Origin: Embleya hyalina
GTDB taxonomy: Bacteria; Actinomycetota; Actinomycetes; Streptomycetales; Streptomycetaceae
Direction: 5' to 3'
NCBI RefSeq assembly: GCF_003967355.1
Contig: NZ_BIFH01000019.1
Location: 1-64,000, forward strand
Length of the DNA: 64,000 nt
Part shown: positions 27,091-36,504 of the stretch, piece by piece
Layout: each line of letters begins with the position of its first letter
Numbering within the stretch: the first letter of the stretch is position 1
Notes under the pieces: model-generated
What the model was told of the DNA's origin: nothing
The model's input: the letters and a program-made list of their open reading frames with translations, nothing else
Database searches by the model: none
Program-made: the position numbers and the translations under genes

Positions 27091-27998
27091 GATTCGCAAA
27101 CGTCAACGGCCGCTCCACCCTCGTCACGGGCAGCGCCACCGGCATCGACCTGGCCCGCGCCGCCGGGGACGAGAGCCTCGCCGACCCGCACACGGCGCTG
27201 TCCCGATGGGAGGAGGTCACCGCGCGGGCGGGCGGGCTCGACCGCGCCTCGCTTCCCCCCGGGGCGAGCGTCACCTGGAGCGAGAACGACCTCCTGTGCC
27301 CCTCGCCCGCACCCGGGCAGATCATCTGCATCGGCCTCAACTACGTGAGCCACGCGGTCGAGTCCGGCCTCGCCATTCCCGAGCACCCGTTCGTGTTCGC
27401 GAAGTTCGTGTCCGCCCTCGCGGGCCCGTTCGGGCCGGTCACCATCGTCGACGACACGGCCGACTGGGAGGCCGAGGTGGTCGTGGTGATCGGCAGGACC
27501 GCCCACCGGGTTCCCGAGTCCGAGGCGTGGGGCCATGTGGCGGGCATCACCGCCGGCCAGGACATCTCCGACCGGGCGGTGCAAAACCGGCTGGGAGTGA
27601 ACAGCCGGCCCACCTTGGGCAAGTCCCGCCCCGGTTACGGCCCGGTCGGGCCGTTGATCGCCACACCGGACGAGTTCGACGATCGGGACGACATCGGCAT
27701 CACCTGCACCGTCAACGGTGAGATTGTCCAGAGCGGGTCCACCGGGGACCTCATCTTCGATATCCCGAAGGTGGTCGCCTACCTCTCCGACATCGTCGTG
27801 CTGCGGCCCGGCGACCTGATCTTCACCGGAACCCCCTCGGGAGTCGGCATCGGCCGCACGCCTCCGCGTTTCCTGACCGACGGGGACGTCCTCGAAACCA
27901 CCGTCGAGGGGGTCGGGACCATGCGCCACGAGGTGTGTGCGCAAGGGCCCGGTCCGGCCGGAACGAAGGCCGCGACCCGGTCCGGGAGCACACGATGA
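27087..27998 (+). CDS. Fumarylacetoacetate hydrolase-family protein
   Basis: The 303-aa protein has the FAH C-terminal domain. It has DWEAEVVVVIG with the first metal acidic residues, GQDISDRAVQ, GKSRPGYGPVGP and GTPSGVGIG. Members hydrate or hydrolyse ring-cleavage products or decarboxylate oxalocrotonate-like acids; which reaction applies is not decidable here. The GTG start overlaps the dioxygenase stop and its own stop overlaps the hydroxylase start, so the three are translationally coupled. Confidence 0.92.
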   Translation: MRFANVNGRSTLVTGSATGIDLARAAGDESLADPHTALSRWEEVTARAGGLDRASLPPGASVTWSENDLLCPSPAPGQIICIGLNYVSHAVESGLAIPEHPFVFAKFVSALAGPFGPVTIVDDTADWEAEVVVVIGRTAHRVPESEAWGHVAGITAGQDISDRAVQNRLGVNSRPTLGKSRPGYGPVGPLIATPDEFDDRDDIGITCTVNGEIVQSGSTGDLIFDIPKVVAYLSDIVVLRPGDLIFTGTPSGVGIGRTPPRFLTDGDVLETTVEGVGTMRHEVCAQGPGPAGTKAATRSGSTR

Positions 27999-29623
27999 AC
28001 GCGCCGTCGATCGACCTGGACGTCTGCGTCGTCGGATACGGCCCGGTGGGCCAGACGCTGGCGGCCCTGCTCGGGCGCAAGGGCTGGAAGGTCGGCGTGT
28101 ACGAGCGCTGGGAACTGCCGTATCCGCTTCCCAGGGCCGGGCACGTCGACGACGAGATCGTCCGGGTCCTCCAGTCCATCGGCGTCGCCGACCTGTTCGA
28201 GGTACGGGCCGTCCCGGCCACCGAGTACGACTGGGTCGACGGCAAGGGAGACCTCCTCTTCCGGATCGACTGGAGCAAGCCCACCACGTCGTCCTGGCGG
28301 TCCGACTACATCTTCTACCAGCCCGATCTCGAAGCCCTGCTCTCGCAGGCGGCCGAGGCCCACGAGAACGTCTCCGTCCACCGGGGCTGGGAAGCGGTCG
28401 GCCTCGAACAGCACGAGGACCGGGTGGAGGTGACCTTCCGCGGCGGGACGCAGGACGGACACGGATGGGAACCGAACGGCGCCACCACGACCGTCCACGC
28501 CCGCTACGTCGTCGGTGCGGACGGAGCCAACTCGTTCGTCCGGAAAGCTGCCGGCATCACCTGGGACGACTTCGGATTCTCCGAGACGCTCTCCATCGTG
28601 GACGTCAGACTCCACGAACCGGACCTGAAGATCGCGATGCCGGCCTCCGGTCAGATGTGCGACCCCGAGCGTCCCGTGACCCTCTTTCGCTGGCTGGCCC
28701 GCGAGCACGCCCGGTGGGAGTTCATGCTGATGCCGGGGGAGGACCCCGCCGAACTCGTCGGCGAGGCAAGCTGCTGGAGCAAGCTCGAACGCTGGGGCGT
28801 CACCCCCGAGAACGCGACGCTGATCCGACGGACCCTCTACACCTTCAACTCCCTGGTCGCCCACGACTTCGTCGCCGGCCGCGCGATCCTGGCCGGCGAC
28901 GCCGCGCACCTCATGCCGCCGTTCCTGGGACAGGGGATGTGCTCGGGAATCCGCGACGCCGCCAACCTCGCCTGGAAGCTGGACCTGGTCCTGGACGGCA
29001 CCACCCCGGACGACATCCTGGAGACCTACACGCGGGAACGACGGGACCACGTCCGCGAGATCACCCGGATCGCGATCACGCTGGGCGCGGTCCTGTGCGA
29101 GACCGACCCGCGGAAGGCGGCCGCCCGGGACGCCGCGATCCGCCGGGACGGGCCGCCGCCCGTGCCCCCGCTGCCGGCCCTGACGACGGGCTTCCTCGGC
29201 GAGGCCGACGGCGATTCCGGCGCGCGAGGCCGGCTCGGAGTACAGGGCCTCATCGTCCACGAGGACAGGGTCAGGCGGTTCGACGACGTCGCGGGATCGG
29301 GCTGGACGTTGTTCTGCGCCGACCGCGCCCTCGCCGAGGACGCCCGCCGGGTCCGTGACGCCGCGTCCGGCTTCGTCGGGATCAACGTGGTCTACGTCTC
29401 CAGGGCCCCCGTGGACTTCCCGGGCTCCTACGTCGACTTCGACGGTACGTACGACCGATGGTTCGCCTCCTCGAACGCGCGGGCGATCCTCGTCCGTCCC
29501 GACTTCTACACCTACGGACAGGCGAACACCTCCGCGGAGGTGACGGATCTCCTCACCGAAATGATCGGCCGGCTACGGAACCCCCTGGACGCCGCGCCCG
29601 GTACGGGCCGTACGGCCCGGTAG
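27995..29623 (+). CDS. FAD-dependent aromatic hydroxylase (MhpA-like)
   Basis: The 542-aa protein is a class A flavoprotein monooxygenase. The dinucleotide fold is VVGYGPVGQTLAALLGRKG, the DG motif is GADGANSFVRKAAGI, and the FAD ribityl motif is GDAAHLMPPFLGQGMCSG followed by RDAANLAWKL. The C-terminal thioredoxin-like domain (about 420-530) ends in YGQAN. This matches MhpA/PheA-type phenol hydroxylases. It probably makes the diol that the extradiol enzyme cleaves, using NAD(P)H and O2. GGGAG precedes the ATG. Confidence 0.92.
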   Translation: MNAPSIDLDVCVVGYGPVGQTLAALLGRKGWKVGVYERWELPYPLPRAGHVDDEIVRVLQSIGVADLFEVRAVPATEYDWVDGKGDLLFRIDWSKPTTSSWRSDYIFYQPDLEALLSQAAEAHENVSVHRGWEAVGLEQHEDRVEVTFRGGTQDGHGWEPNGATTTVHARYVVGADGANSFVRKAAGITWDDFGFSETLSIVDVRLHEPDLKIAMPASGQMCDPERPVTLFRWLAREHARWEFMLMPGEDPAELVGEASCWSKLERWGVTPENATLIRRTLYTFNSLVAHDFVAGRAILAGDAAHLMPPFLGQGMCSGIRDAANLAWKLDLVLDGTTPDDILETYTRERRDHVREITRIAITLGAVLCETDPRKAAARDAAIRRDGPPPVPPLPALTTGFLGEADGDSGARGRLGVQGLIVHEDRVRRFDDVAGSGWTLFCADRALAEDARRVRDAASGFVGINVVYVSRAPVDFPGSYVDFDGTYDRWFASSNARAILVRPDFYTYGQANTSAEVTDLLTEMIGRLRNPLDAAPGTGRTAR

Positions 29624-29752
29624 CCGACGACACCGACCACCAGGTTGCCCGCGCCCGCGCCCGCGTCGTGGCGGAGTCGGTCCGGCCGGCGTCGAGAGTC
29701 CGTCGCCTGCCGCGTCCGCGCGCACGATGTACCGCCCGCCCCCGCCTCATCG

Positions 29753-29775
29753 AACCGGAGAATTCCTCTCCGGTT
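29753..29775. promoter_or_regulatory. Inverted repeat upstream of the 221-aa gene
   Basis: A perfect 9-bp inverted repeat, AACCGGAGA and TCTCCGGTT with a 5-base spacer, is followed by an unusually AT-rich stretch to 29820. It may be an operator or an attenuator controlling the gene at 29843; there is no T-run. Confidence 0.45.
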
Positions 29776-29842
29776 ATGTTATGGTTTAGAAGCAGAGAAA
29801 AACTCTCCGCTTAGGGTTTCATCTTGTCGAAAGGAGCACGCC

Positions 29843-30508
29843 ATGAACGGCGCGCTGACCGTCCGGACCGTGATCGACGGCACGGAGTACACGCGGGACG
29901 ACGTCCGCCGGTGGGAACTGGACCGTGCCCGGAACGCGCTCGCCCTGCTCAAGAACCGGATCGGCGACGAGTCGATGCGGGAACTGCTCGCCGAGGACCT
30001 CCTGGTGGCGGACGAGATCATGGCCCCGCTGCCGGACGCCTCGGGCGGCGTCTGGCGGTCCGCCGTGACCGAGATGGAGATCGGCGGGATCACCGCCGAG
30101 GAGTTCCTGACCTGGTGGCAGGGCCGGCTCGCGAGCGCCGACCGGACGGCGTTGCTCTCGGCCAACCCCGAGCACTACCTCGCCAACTCCGCCGACGGGG
30201 TGGTCGAGATCGTCGAGACCATCGGCTCCGGGCCGCTGCGCTTCTTCCTCACCTTCCACGACGGCGTCGAGATCGAGGACGAGGGCCACGAAACCTACCC
30301 CGTGCGGATCGGCGGCACCGGACGGCTCACGGACGGCACCGAGATCTGCCGCGTCATGCACGAGTTCGGCGACGGTCCGAACGGCCTGCGCATCCGCCTG
30401 ACGATCCAGTTCCCGACACACGCCCCCGAGCACGTCTTCACCGGCCACCAGTGGCACTTCGCCTGCGAATTCCTCAACTGGCTGGAGGCCGCGCACACCG
30501 CCCGCTGA
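29843..30508 (+). CDS. Unrecognised protein of the ring-cleavage cluster
   Basis: I do not recognise the family. The 221-aa protein is soluble and rather acidic. It starts MNGALTVRTVIDGTEYTRDD, then a helical part (RARNALALLKNRIGDESMRE) and a beta-rich second half with EHYLANSADGVVEIVETIG, FFLTFHDGV and GHQWHFACEFLNWLE. A cone-like ligand-binding fold is possible, but this is a guess. A good AAAGGAG precedes the ATG. It follows the hydroxylase after a 219-bp gap with its own control elements and ends at a strong hairpin. Confidence 0.72.
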   Translation: MNGALTVRTVIDGTEYTRDDVRRWELDRARNALALLKNRIGDESMRELLAEDLLVADEIMAPLPDASGGVWRSAVTEMEIGGITAEEFLTWWQGRLASADRTALLSANPEHYLANSADGVVEIVETIGSGPLRFFLTFHDGVEIEDEGHETYPVRIGGTGRLTDGTEICRVMHEFGDGPNGLRIRLTIQFPTHAPEHVFTGHQWHFACEFLNWLEAAHTAR

Positions 30509-30523
30509 CGACGGCCGAACGGC

Positions 30524-30558
30524 GGTGGGGAACCTCCCGCGCTGCCGGGTTCCCCACC
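30524..30558 (+). terminator. Hairpin after the ring-cleavage cluster
   Basis: An 11-bp perfect stem, GGTGGGGAACC pairing with GGTTCCCCACC around a 13-base loop, lies 16 bp after the stop of the 221-aa gene. There is no T-run, as is common for high-GC actinomycete terminators. Confidence 0.7.
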
Positions 30559-30604
30559 CCGCGCCCCCGCCGGCACGCACCAGACACCATCGAGGTCACC
30601 CCTC

Positions 30605-31471
30605 ATGCGGCTCGGAAAACCACCCCCGAATCCGGACCCGCCCTCCTGCACGTCGCTTCCCCCGAAGTCCTCCCCGGCCTCTTCCCCGTCAGGGCCCGCC
30701 CGCCCCGGCCGAGTGCCCACGGTCGGCCCGCCCCGACACACCCTGCGGCGAGCCGCACACGAGTTCGGCCTCACCGCGCTGCTGCTCTTCCTCGTCGTCA
30801 CCGCGATGCGATGGCTGCTCGCGCCCGACTCGCCCGCGGCGATCGGGGACCCGGACCTCGCCCCGGTCGTACTCGGCGCACTCGTCGGCGTGCTGCTCAC
30901 CGCGCTCATCCTGTCGCCTTCCGGGCGGTACTCCGGCGGACACCTGAACCCCGCCGTCACCGTGGCCCTATGGCGTCTCGGAGCGTTTCCCGGGCGGGCC
31001 GTCCTCCCGTACATCGCCGCCCAGGCGGCCGGATCCCTGGCCGGCACCGCGCTCGGCGGCCTCCTTTGGGGGACCACTGCCCGCCACGCCCCCATCGCGT
31101 ACGCGGCCGTGGTGCCCGCGCCGACCTGGAACGCCGCCGCGGTGCTCGCCGCGGAAGCCGGAGCCATCGCCGTCGTGACGCTCATGCTCGGCGCCTTCCT
31201 GCGCCGTCCGTCCTCCCTGCCGCTGCTGCCGTACGCCGTGGGCCTGGCCACCGCTCTCATCATCGCGTCACTGGGCTCCCGCAGTGGCGGATCCGCCAAC
31301 CCCGCACGGCAGTTCGGCCCGGCGCTGCTGTCCGGGAACACCACCCATCTGTGGATCTACCTGTTCGCCCCGGTGATCGGCGCCTTCATCGGCGGGGGCA
31401 TCCGACACACGCGCGCCGCACCCGCCCACCGGGCGCGGGCCCGCCACGCCCCCGACACGGACTCCGACTGA
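30605..31471 (+). CDS. MIP-family aquaporin/glycerol channel
   Basis: The 288-aa protein has about six membrane helices and both channel motifs: GGHLNPAVTVALWRLG near residue 117 and GGSANPARQFGPALLSG near 232. The first 48 residues are Pro/Ser-rich and may be an over-long N-terminus. The Phe and Leu near the pores do not settle whether water or glycerol is carried. It follows a terminator and is probably transcribed separately. Confidence 0.9.
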   Translation: MRLGKPPPNPDPPSCTSLPPKSSPASSPSGPARPGRVPTVGPPRHTLRRAAHEFGLTALLLFLVVTAMRWLLAPDSPAAIGDPDLAPVVLGALVGVLLTALILSPSGRYSGGHLNPAVTVALWRLGAFPGRAVLPYIAAQAAGSLAGTALGGLLWGTTARHAPIAYAAVVPAPTWNAAAVLAAEAGAIAVVTLMLGAFLRRPSSLPLLPYAVGLATALIIASLGSRSGGSANPARQFGPALLSGNTTHLWIYLFAPVIGAFIGGGIRHTRAAPAHRARARHAPDTDSD

Positions 31472-32138
31472 TCGGCCCCGCTCCCGCGTCGGGTCGCCCG
31501 GTTCCTTTCGGGACGGCGGTTCGGGCTTACTGCGAATGGGTTCCGCTGGGCAAACCATCGTGTCGGTTATGTTTTTGGGCGAGCGGTCGCGCTTGACCGA
31601 CATGCGTGGACGATCCCAAGAGCCGTCGCGCTCGCCGGCGCGGACGTCCGTGCGAGCCCTCGCCGAACCACCTTCCCGACCCGGAGACTTCGTCGCCACG
31701 GCGTCTCCGGTGACGGGTGAGCCGCCGTCGGCGCGCGGGACTCGGGCACCTCCCGCGCGCCGACCCCCTCTATCTCGCGGGTTCACGACGCCCGCCCGGA
31801 GCTTTCGTGGGCGGCGGGACGGATCGGCGTGATCGTCCCAGGGGCGTGATCGAGTCCGCGGTCGGTCGATGTCGTCGGCCATCGGGCCGAGCGGGTGACC
31901 ATGCGGGCGCGGTGGGCGAGTGAGCGCGCCGCAGCGGTCGCTCCGGCGGCGCGTCGGTGGGTTCGGCGTCGGTGCCGGGCGCGGAGATCGACTTCCCCGG
32001 GCTCGGGCGGAACATTGACGGAAGGCTTATGAACGCTTGTGGATGCGCCCCGGGTGTACGTACGTCGCCGCACCGTCGAAGCACCTGATCGCGACGCGAC
32101 CGAGGGCGCGGCCCGCCACGCCCGCCTGCCGGGATCGG
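31472..32138. other. 667-bp gap without a recognised gene
   Basis: No reading frame here has convincing codon bias or similarity. A possible 19-residue frame with two Cys starts at 32029 behind GGAAGG, but nothing else supports it. A GTCGGT/ACCGAC inverted pair flanks a short AT-rich patch near 31570. Confidence 0.4.
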
Positions 32139-32855
32139 TCAGCGGCAGGAGCAGCCGGCGGGGCATCCGCATGTGTCGCCGCCGGTTTCGGCGGCGGTCT
32201 TCGTGGTGGTCGCGGGTGCGCAGCATCCTTGCCCTCGCCAGGCGTTCAGGCCTTCCTTCGTCGCGATCGCGGCGATGACGAGAGCCGCGATCGGGTCCGC
32301 CCAGGTCCAGTCGAGGGTGGCGTTGAGGACGAGGCCGAGGAGCAGGACGGCGGACAGGTAGGTGCACAGCAGGGTCTGCTTGGAGTCGGCGACGGCGCTG
32401 GCCGAGCCGAGTTCGCGCCCGGCGCGGCGTTGGGCGGCGGACAGGAACGGCATGATCGCGAGGGACAGCGCGGCCAGGGCGATGCCGGTGACGGAGCGGT
32501 CCGCCTCGCCGGATCCGGCAAGAGCACGTGCGGCGTCGGCGGCGACGTACGCGGCGAGCACGAAGAACGAGACCGCGATGATCCGCAGGGTCCGCTGTTC
32601 GCGGGCTTCGCGCACGTGGTGGTCGCGGGCGGAGAACTGCCAGGCGACCGCCGCGGCGGAGGACACCTCGATGACGGAGTCGAGGCCGAACCCGACCAGC
32701 GCGGTCGAGGACGCGACGGTGCCGGCGGTCAGCGCGACGACCGCCTCGACGACGTTGTAGGCGATCGTCGCGGCGACCAACAGCCGTATCCGGCGCGCCA
32801 GTGCCTCGCGGCAGGACGGACTCGGGCCCGGGGACAGGGACATGGGGGCGGTCAT
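32139..32855 (-). CDS. Cation diffusion facilitator metal exporter
   Basis: The 238-aa protein has six predicted helices. Motifs are GFGLDSVIEVSSAA (the CDF metal-site Asp on helix 2) and the helix 5 segment ADSKQTLLCTYLSAVLL with Asp. The C-terminus is short and Cys-rich (CCAPATTT, CGCPAGCSC) in place of the usual cytoplasmic domain. It overlaps the stop of its CmtR-like regulator (ATGA). Export of a soft metal such as cadmium or lead is inferred from the regulator. Confidence 0.85.
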   Translation of the reverse strand: MTAPMSLSPGPSPSCREALARRIRLLVAATIAYNVVEAVVALTAGTVASSTALVGFGLDSVIEVSSAAAVAWQFSARDHHVREAREQRTLRIIAVSFFVLAAYVAADAARALAGSGEADRSVTGIALAALSLAIMPFLSAAQRRAGRELGSASAVADSKQTLLCTYLSAVLLLGLVLNATLDWTWADPIAALVIAAIATKEGLNAWRGQGCCAPATTTKTAAETGGDTCGCPAGCSCR

Positions 32856-33205
32856 CGGCAGCAGTCCCGGGTTTCGGCGTCGGGGCAGGAGGGGTTCGCC
32901 TCGACCGCCAGGACGGTGGCGCGCAGGCTGTCCAGCGCGGTCGCGAGCCGGGCGTCGGCGAGTTCGTAGCGACTGCGACGCCCGACGGGGACGGCGACGA
33001 CCAGGCCGCAGTCGCGCAGGCACGCGAGGTGATTCGACAGACGGGTCCGCGAGACGCCGAGCGCGTCGGCGAGATCCGCCGGGTGCGCGGGCGCCTCGCG
33101 CAGGGTGAGCAGGATGCGGCAGCGAAGGGGATCCGCGAGGGCCCGCCCGAACCGGGCCAGCACGTCGACATCGGAGGCGAGATGCAACATCCCGCAACAG
33201 TACAC
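32852..33205 (-). CDS. ArsR/SmtB-family repressor, CmtR-like
   Basis: The 117-aa winged-helix protein contains ADPLRCRILLTL and GVSRTRLSNHLACLRDCGLV. The two Cys of ACLRDCG and a C-terminal Cys (NPSCPDAETRDCC) match the cadmium/lead site of M. tuberculosis CmtR. The start is a GTG at 33205; the N-terminus YCCGM adds two more Cys. It heads a two-gene unit with the metal exporter. TGAATTCA at 33213-33220 is a palindrome close to the start and a candidate operator. Confidence 0.88.
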   Translation of the reverse strand: MYCCGMLHLASDVDVLARFGRALADPLRCRILLTLREAPAHPADLADALGVSRTRLSNHLACLRDCGLVVAVPVGRRSRYELADARLATALDSLRATVLAVEANPSCPDAETRDCCR

Positions 33206-33422
33206 GGAATCATGAATTCACCAACACCTGAACTCTGGGGATTCGCGACGTTGCCCGTGCACACGAATGCTCGCCCGGTGCGTACGTCCGACCGGAACAG
33301 TCGGGCGAGCCCGAGTGCGGCGAAGGCCATGGCGATCGGGAACGGCACGTGGAACGGCGCCATGCGCAGGACTCGGCCGAGGTCGTCGTCGAACTCGGGC
33401 ACCCGGGAGGCGATCGCGACGA

Positions 33423-33878
33423 TCAGGGTGGTCTCGTTCGACCATCGGTGAGCGGCGGCTTCGTCGCTCGACGGCCGCCCTCGGCCGGAGCCCGCCGGCC
33501 TCTCCCGTCCCGCCCGGTCGGCTCCGAGACGCCCTGGTCGGGATGCCCCTGCTCGCGGGCGGCGCGGGATCGCCCGCCCGGCGGGCCGGCGAGGGCTCCG
33601 CGCAAGGCCCGAACGTTCGGAGCCCCTTCGGGGCGGCCGTCCGTGTCCCGGTACAGGCGGCACGACAGGCTCGGCATCGCCCCCGGCACCGCGAACGGGT
33701 CGATTCCGTCGATCAGCACGGTGGGCGAGCCGGTCATGCCCCGGCGCACGGCCTCCGTCTCGTCCCGCACCTCGACCACGTCGACCTCGACCGCCCGGCC
33801 GTCCAGGGCGGCGGCGATCCGTTGCCGTACGACCGGCAGGTTGGGGCAGTGCGGAACAGCCAGAACGGTGATGCGCAT
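33423..33878 (-). CDS. Thioredoxin-fold protein with degenerate tail
   Basis: The 151-aa product begins MRITVLAVPHCPNLPVVRQR and has the MTGSPTVLIDGIDPFAV segment of small thioredoxin-like proteins often annotated near mercury or metal genes. Only one Cys of the usual pair is present (HCPNL). About 100 residues fit the family; the last 50 are low-complexity and may reflect a lost natural stop. AAAGG precedes the ATG. A GGGAAATGTGTCCC palindrome lies upstream at 33913-33926. Confidence 0.65.
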   Translation of the reverse strand: MRITVLAVPHCPNLPVVRQRIAAALDGRAVEVDVVEVRDETEAVRRGMTGSPTVLIDGIDPFAVPGAMPSLSCRLYRDTDGRPEGAPNVRALRGALAGPPGGRSRAAREQGHPDQGVSEPTGRDGRGRRAPAEGGRRATKPPLTDGRTRPP

Positions 33879-34145
33879 CCTGGTGACCTTTCGCCACGTC
33901 GGGCCCCGGTGCGGGAAATGTGTCCCGAGGTCACTCGAGAGTCCTCTCCCCGGCCGTCGACGAGCCCGAAACCACTTCCGCAACATCACCCCGTGTCGTC
34001 CTCGGGGGCGCGCGCGGCGAACGGCTCGTGGCCGGTACCGGTCGGGGCGGGACCGTGAAGACCCGCCCTTTCCCCGCCCCCGGTGCCGGAAGCGGCGGAG
34101 CCGACGCCGTCGTCCGCCCGCAAGTGACGGAGCGCCGAACCGGGT

Positions 34146-34883
34146 TCAGCGCGCGGCGTGTTCGAAGGCGCTGCCGACCTGGTCGGCGAGGGTGACCGCG
34201 ACCAGGCGGGCCCGCAGGGACGGCCGGGAGTCGGGCGTGGGGTCGAGCATGAAGCGGCCGTGGAAGTGGTCGCCCCGGTATACGCGCAGTTCGATCTCCT
34301 CGGCGGGTAGGCCGTGTCGGTCGACGTCCCGGGCGCACGGTCCGACGGATACCGACCCGTCCTGTTCCAGGCGCGGGGGCCGGCCGATGAGCCTGCCGTA
34401 TTCGAACCGGCAACCACGCAGGTCGAGGAGCGCGATCAGGTGGGCCCCGACCGCGTCGACCACGGCGTCCGGCGACGTGGACGAGCGGGTGACGTCGGCG
34501 ACGTCGCGGACGCGGGAGCGGTGATCGGCGTCGGTGCGGGCGATCATCTGCAGGCGACGGGCACGGGCGGCGATCCGCGAGACCGCCAACCCGACCAGGA
34601 GCAGCAGCACCGCCATCAGCACGTCGGCCGAGCGGGCGATGCCGAGGCTCCCATAGGGCCTGGAGAAGAAGAAGTCGAACCACAAGGTGGCCGACAGGGC
34701 GGTGAGCGCCCCGGCGAGCCGATGGCCGTTCGCAGCCACCGCGACCACGACCACGACCATGCACAGGGCCACGTTCACGCTCGCGAAATGCGCCCGGAAC
34801 GGCGCCAGTATCCCCGCGACCGCCACCGGCACCACCACGGCCGCGATCACCGCCACCCGGTCCCGGCGGGGATATCGAGGCAT
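34146..34883 (-). CDS. DUF4118 membrane protein (KdpD-like sensor part)
   Basis: The 245-aa protein has about four N-terminal membrane helices with the DUF4118 signature ALSATLWFDFFFSRPYGSL. A short coiled linker and a C-terminal domain (about 130-245) resembling a GAF/ligand domain follow. KdpD kinases have this membrane module, but no histidine kinase domain is present here. GGAGGT precedes adjacent GTG and ATG codons. Its partner is unknown. Confidence 0.82.
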   Translation of the reverse strand: MPRYPRRDRVAVIAAVVVPVAVAGILAPFRAHFASVNVALCMVVVVVAVAANGHRLAGALTALSATLWFDFFFSRPYGSLGIARSADVLMAVLLLLVGLAVSRIAARARRLQMIARTDADHRSRVRDVADVTRSSTSPDAVVDAVGAHLIALLDLRGCRFEYGRLIGRPPRLEQDGSVSVGPCARDVDRHGLPAEEIELRVYRGDHFHGRFMLDPTPDSRPSLRARLVAVTLADQVGSAFEHAAR

Positions 34884-35154
34884 CACCGAACACCTCCATC
34901 CACGGAATCACACGGCTCGTCGGTCGCCGAAGCCGGCCGCCGCACTGCCGTCGACACCCTTGCCGTGACCAACCGTGCGGTGGATTGCCAGAGTATGTCC
35001 CCGTATCCGAATGGACGCGACGACGCGGCGTCAAGGCAGCGACAAGGTTTTCGGCCGTACCACCAAAGGTGTGACAACGCTCGCCGGAACGGCTGCGCTT
35101 GACGCTCACAGGTGACAACCGGGCGGCAGCGGCGCCGCGTTGGTGGCGCTTCGG

Positions 35155-35478
35155 CTACGCGAACGGGTCGGGAGGACTGTTTCGTGTGCTGCGGTATCCA
35201 CCGGAAACCGGCGAGCGTCCGCCGTCGTCGGCATCGAATTCCGTATCGAATTCCATGGTGACAGGCGAGGCGGCGCCCGCGGTGAGCGACTCGGCCGCCC
35301 GTAGGAGGTCGTGCAACGCCTTCGACACCACCTCCAGTTCACGCGCCAGTCGCTCTTCGGAGGGTTCGTGGAACAGTCGAGTCGCGCGCCAACGCATGGT
35401 CCGAAGACGGTGGTGAGCGGATTCGACCGCCGTGCGCAACCCTTCGAGATGCTCTCGACGAACGGGGTCCGAAGGCAC
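35155..35478 (-). CDS. Small hypothetical helical protein
   Basis: The 107-aa frame starts at GTG 35478 behind AAGGAGG. Residues 8-65 are strongly helical with heptad-like spacing (EGLRTAVESAHHRLRTMRWR, REVEVVSKALHDLLRAAESL-like). The second half is acidic and Gly/Ser-rich. I do not recognise it. Confidence 0.5.
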   Translation of the reverse strand: MPSDPVRREHLEGLRTAVESAHHRLRTMRWRATRLFHEPSEERLARELEVVSKALHDLLRAAESLTAGAASPVTMEFDTEFDADDGGRSPVSGGYRSTRNSPPDPFA

Positions 35479-35701
35479 CGGAGGCCCTCCTTCGCAGTAG
35501 CGATTGCCGCAGTGTTCGGCCGAGTCGACGAATCCGGCCGGTGACGGAGCCCAGGACGTCGACCCGGACTCGGGGCTGTCGGACCGGAGCATTCCCGACG
35601 ATGGAGACTTCCGCCGCGTTACCGAGCGGTCCATACGTCGCGCATACGCAACGAGACCGCATTCGAACAAGCTCTTGACCCCGCACCAGACTGCATCGCG
35701 T

Positions 35702-36430
35702 TCAGGACGAGGTGGCTCGTTCGTCCGTGTTCGAGTGGTCTTCGGTGACGTGCCAGTGCAGGTCGCGGACGTCCGGGGTGAGGGACAGGCGGGCGACGAG
35801 TTGTTCGAGCACGGTTCCGACCGGGCCGGTGACGACGAGGACGGCCTCCAGGCGGGCCGTGTCCGCGTCGTCGCGGCGCACGCTCAGGCCCAGGATCAGG
35901 ATGTCGGGTGTGTCGAGGGCCTGGACGAGCAGGGCCCGCGTCCGAGCCTCGGACGGCCGGTCGCACACGAGGTGGACGGTGGCGGGGGTGGTGATGTCGC
36001 CCTCGCCTTGTGGGGCGTGGTCGATCAGGCGTCCGGCGGGCCGCAGCAGCAGGTGTACGGCCAGGACCGCGGCGGTGCCGATGAAGGCGAGGGCCGGTCG
36101 GCCGGAGGCGGCGAGGACGCCGACGGCGGCGGAGCACCACAGGGTCGCGGCGGTGTTCAGGCCGCGGACCCCGGCGCCGTCGCGCAGGATGACGCCGCCG
36201 CCGAGGAAGCCGATGCCGGAGACCACGTAGGCGGCGATCTGCGTGTTGTTGCCGGTGTCGGTGATGGCCTCGCCGTGGAGGACGAACAGGGTGGCGCCGG
36301 TGGCCACCAGGGCGTTGGTGCGCAGTCCGGCCATCCGGGCGCGCCATTGGCGTTCGATCCCGATGAGCGCGCCGCAGCAGACGCCGACCGCGAGCCGGAC
36401 GAGGAACTCGGTGGTGGTGATGGTGTGCAC
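35702..36430 (-). CDS. mgtC: MgtC/SapB-family membrane protein
   Basis: The 242-aa protein has the MgtC core: GVCCGALIGIERQWRARMAG, TNALVATGATLF, GIGFLGGGVILRDG and GLNTAATLWCSAAVGVLA. A cytoplasmic ACT-like domain fills residues 150-235. MgtC proteins adapt cells to low magnesium. GTG 36430 is chosen because GGAGGAGG is 8 bp upstream of it; the GTG at 36439 touches that site. It follows the MgtA gene, with a hairpin between them. Confidence 0.9.
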   Translation of the reverse strand: MHTITTTEFLVRLAVGVCCGALIGIERQWRARMAGLRTNALVATGATLFVLHGEAITDTGNNTQIAAYVVSGIGFLGGGVILRDGAGVRGLNTAATLWCSAAVGVLAASGRPALAFIGTAAVLAVHLLLRPAGRLIDHAPQGEGDITTPATVHLVCDRPSEARTRALLVQALDTPDILILGLSVRRDDADTARLEAVLVVTGPVGTVLEQLVARLSLTPDVRDLHWHVTEDHSNTDERATSS

Positions 36431-36504
36431 GGTCGGCACCTCCTCCTCGGGTGTGTGGGTGTGTGGGTGTCGGACGGGGCGGACGCCCGCGGGTCGTCGC
36501 CGGC

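Noticed and set aside
31536-31832. A 98-codon plus-strand frame after the aquaporin
   Set aside because: No ribosome site, Arg/Ser/Pro-rich content and no recognisable motif.
33913-33926. GGGAAATGTGTCCC before the thioredoxin-fold gene as a DevR box
   Set aside because: It has the right length but an AT-rich left half and no partner at 22 bp; not counted in the regulon.
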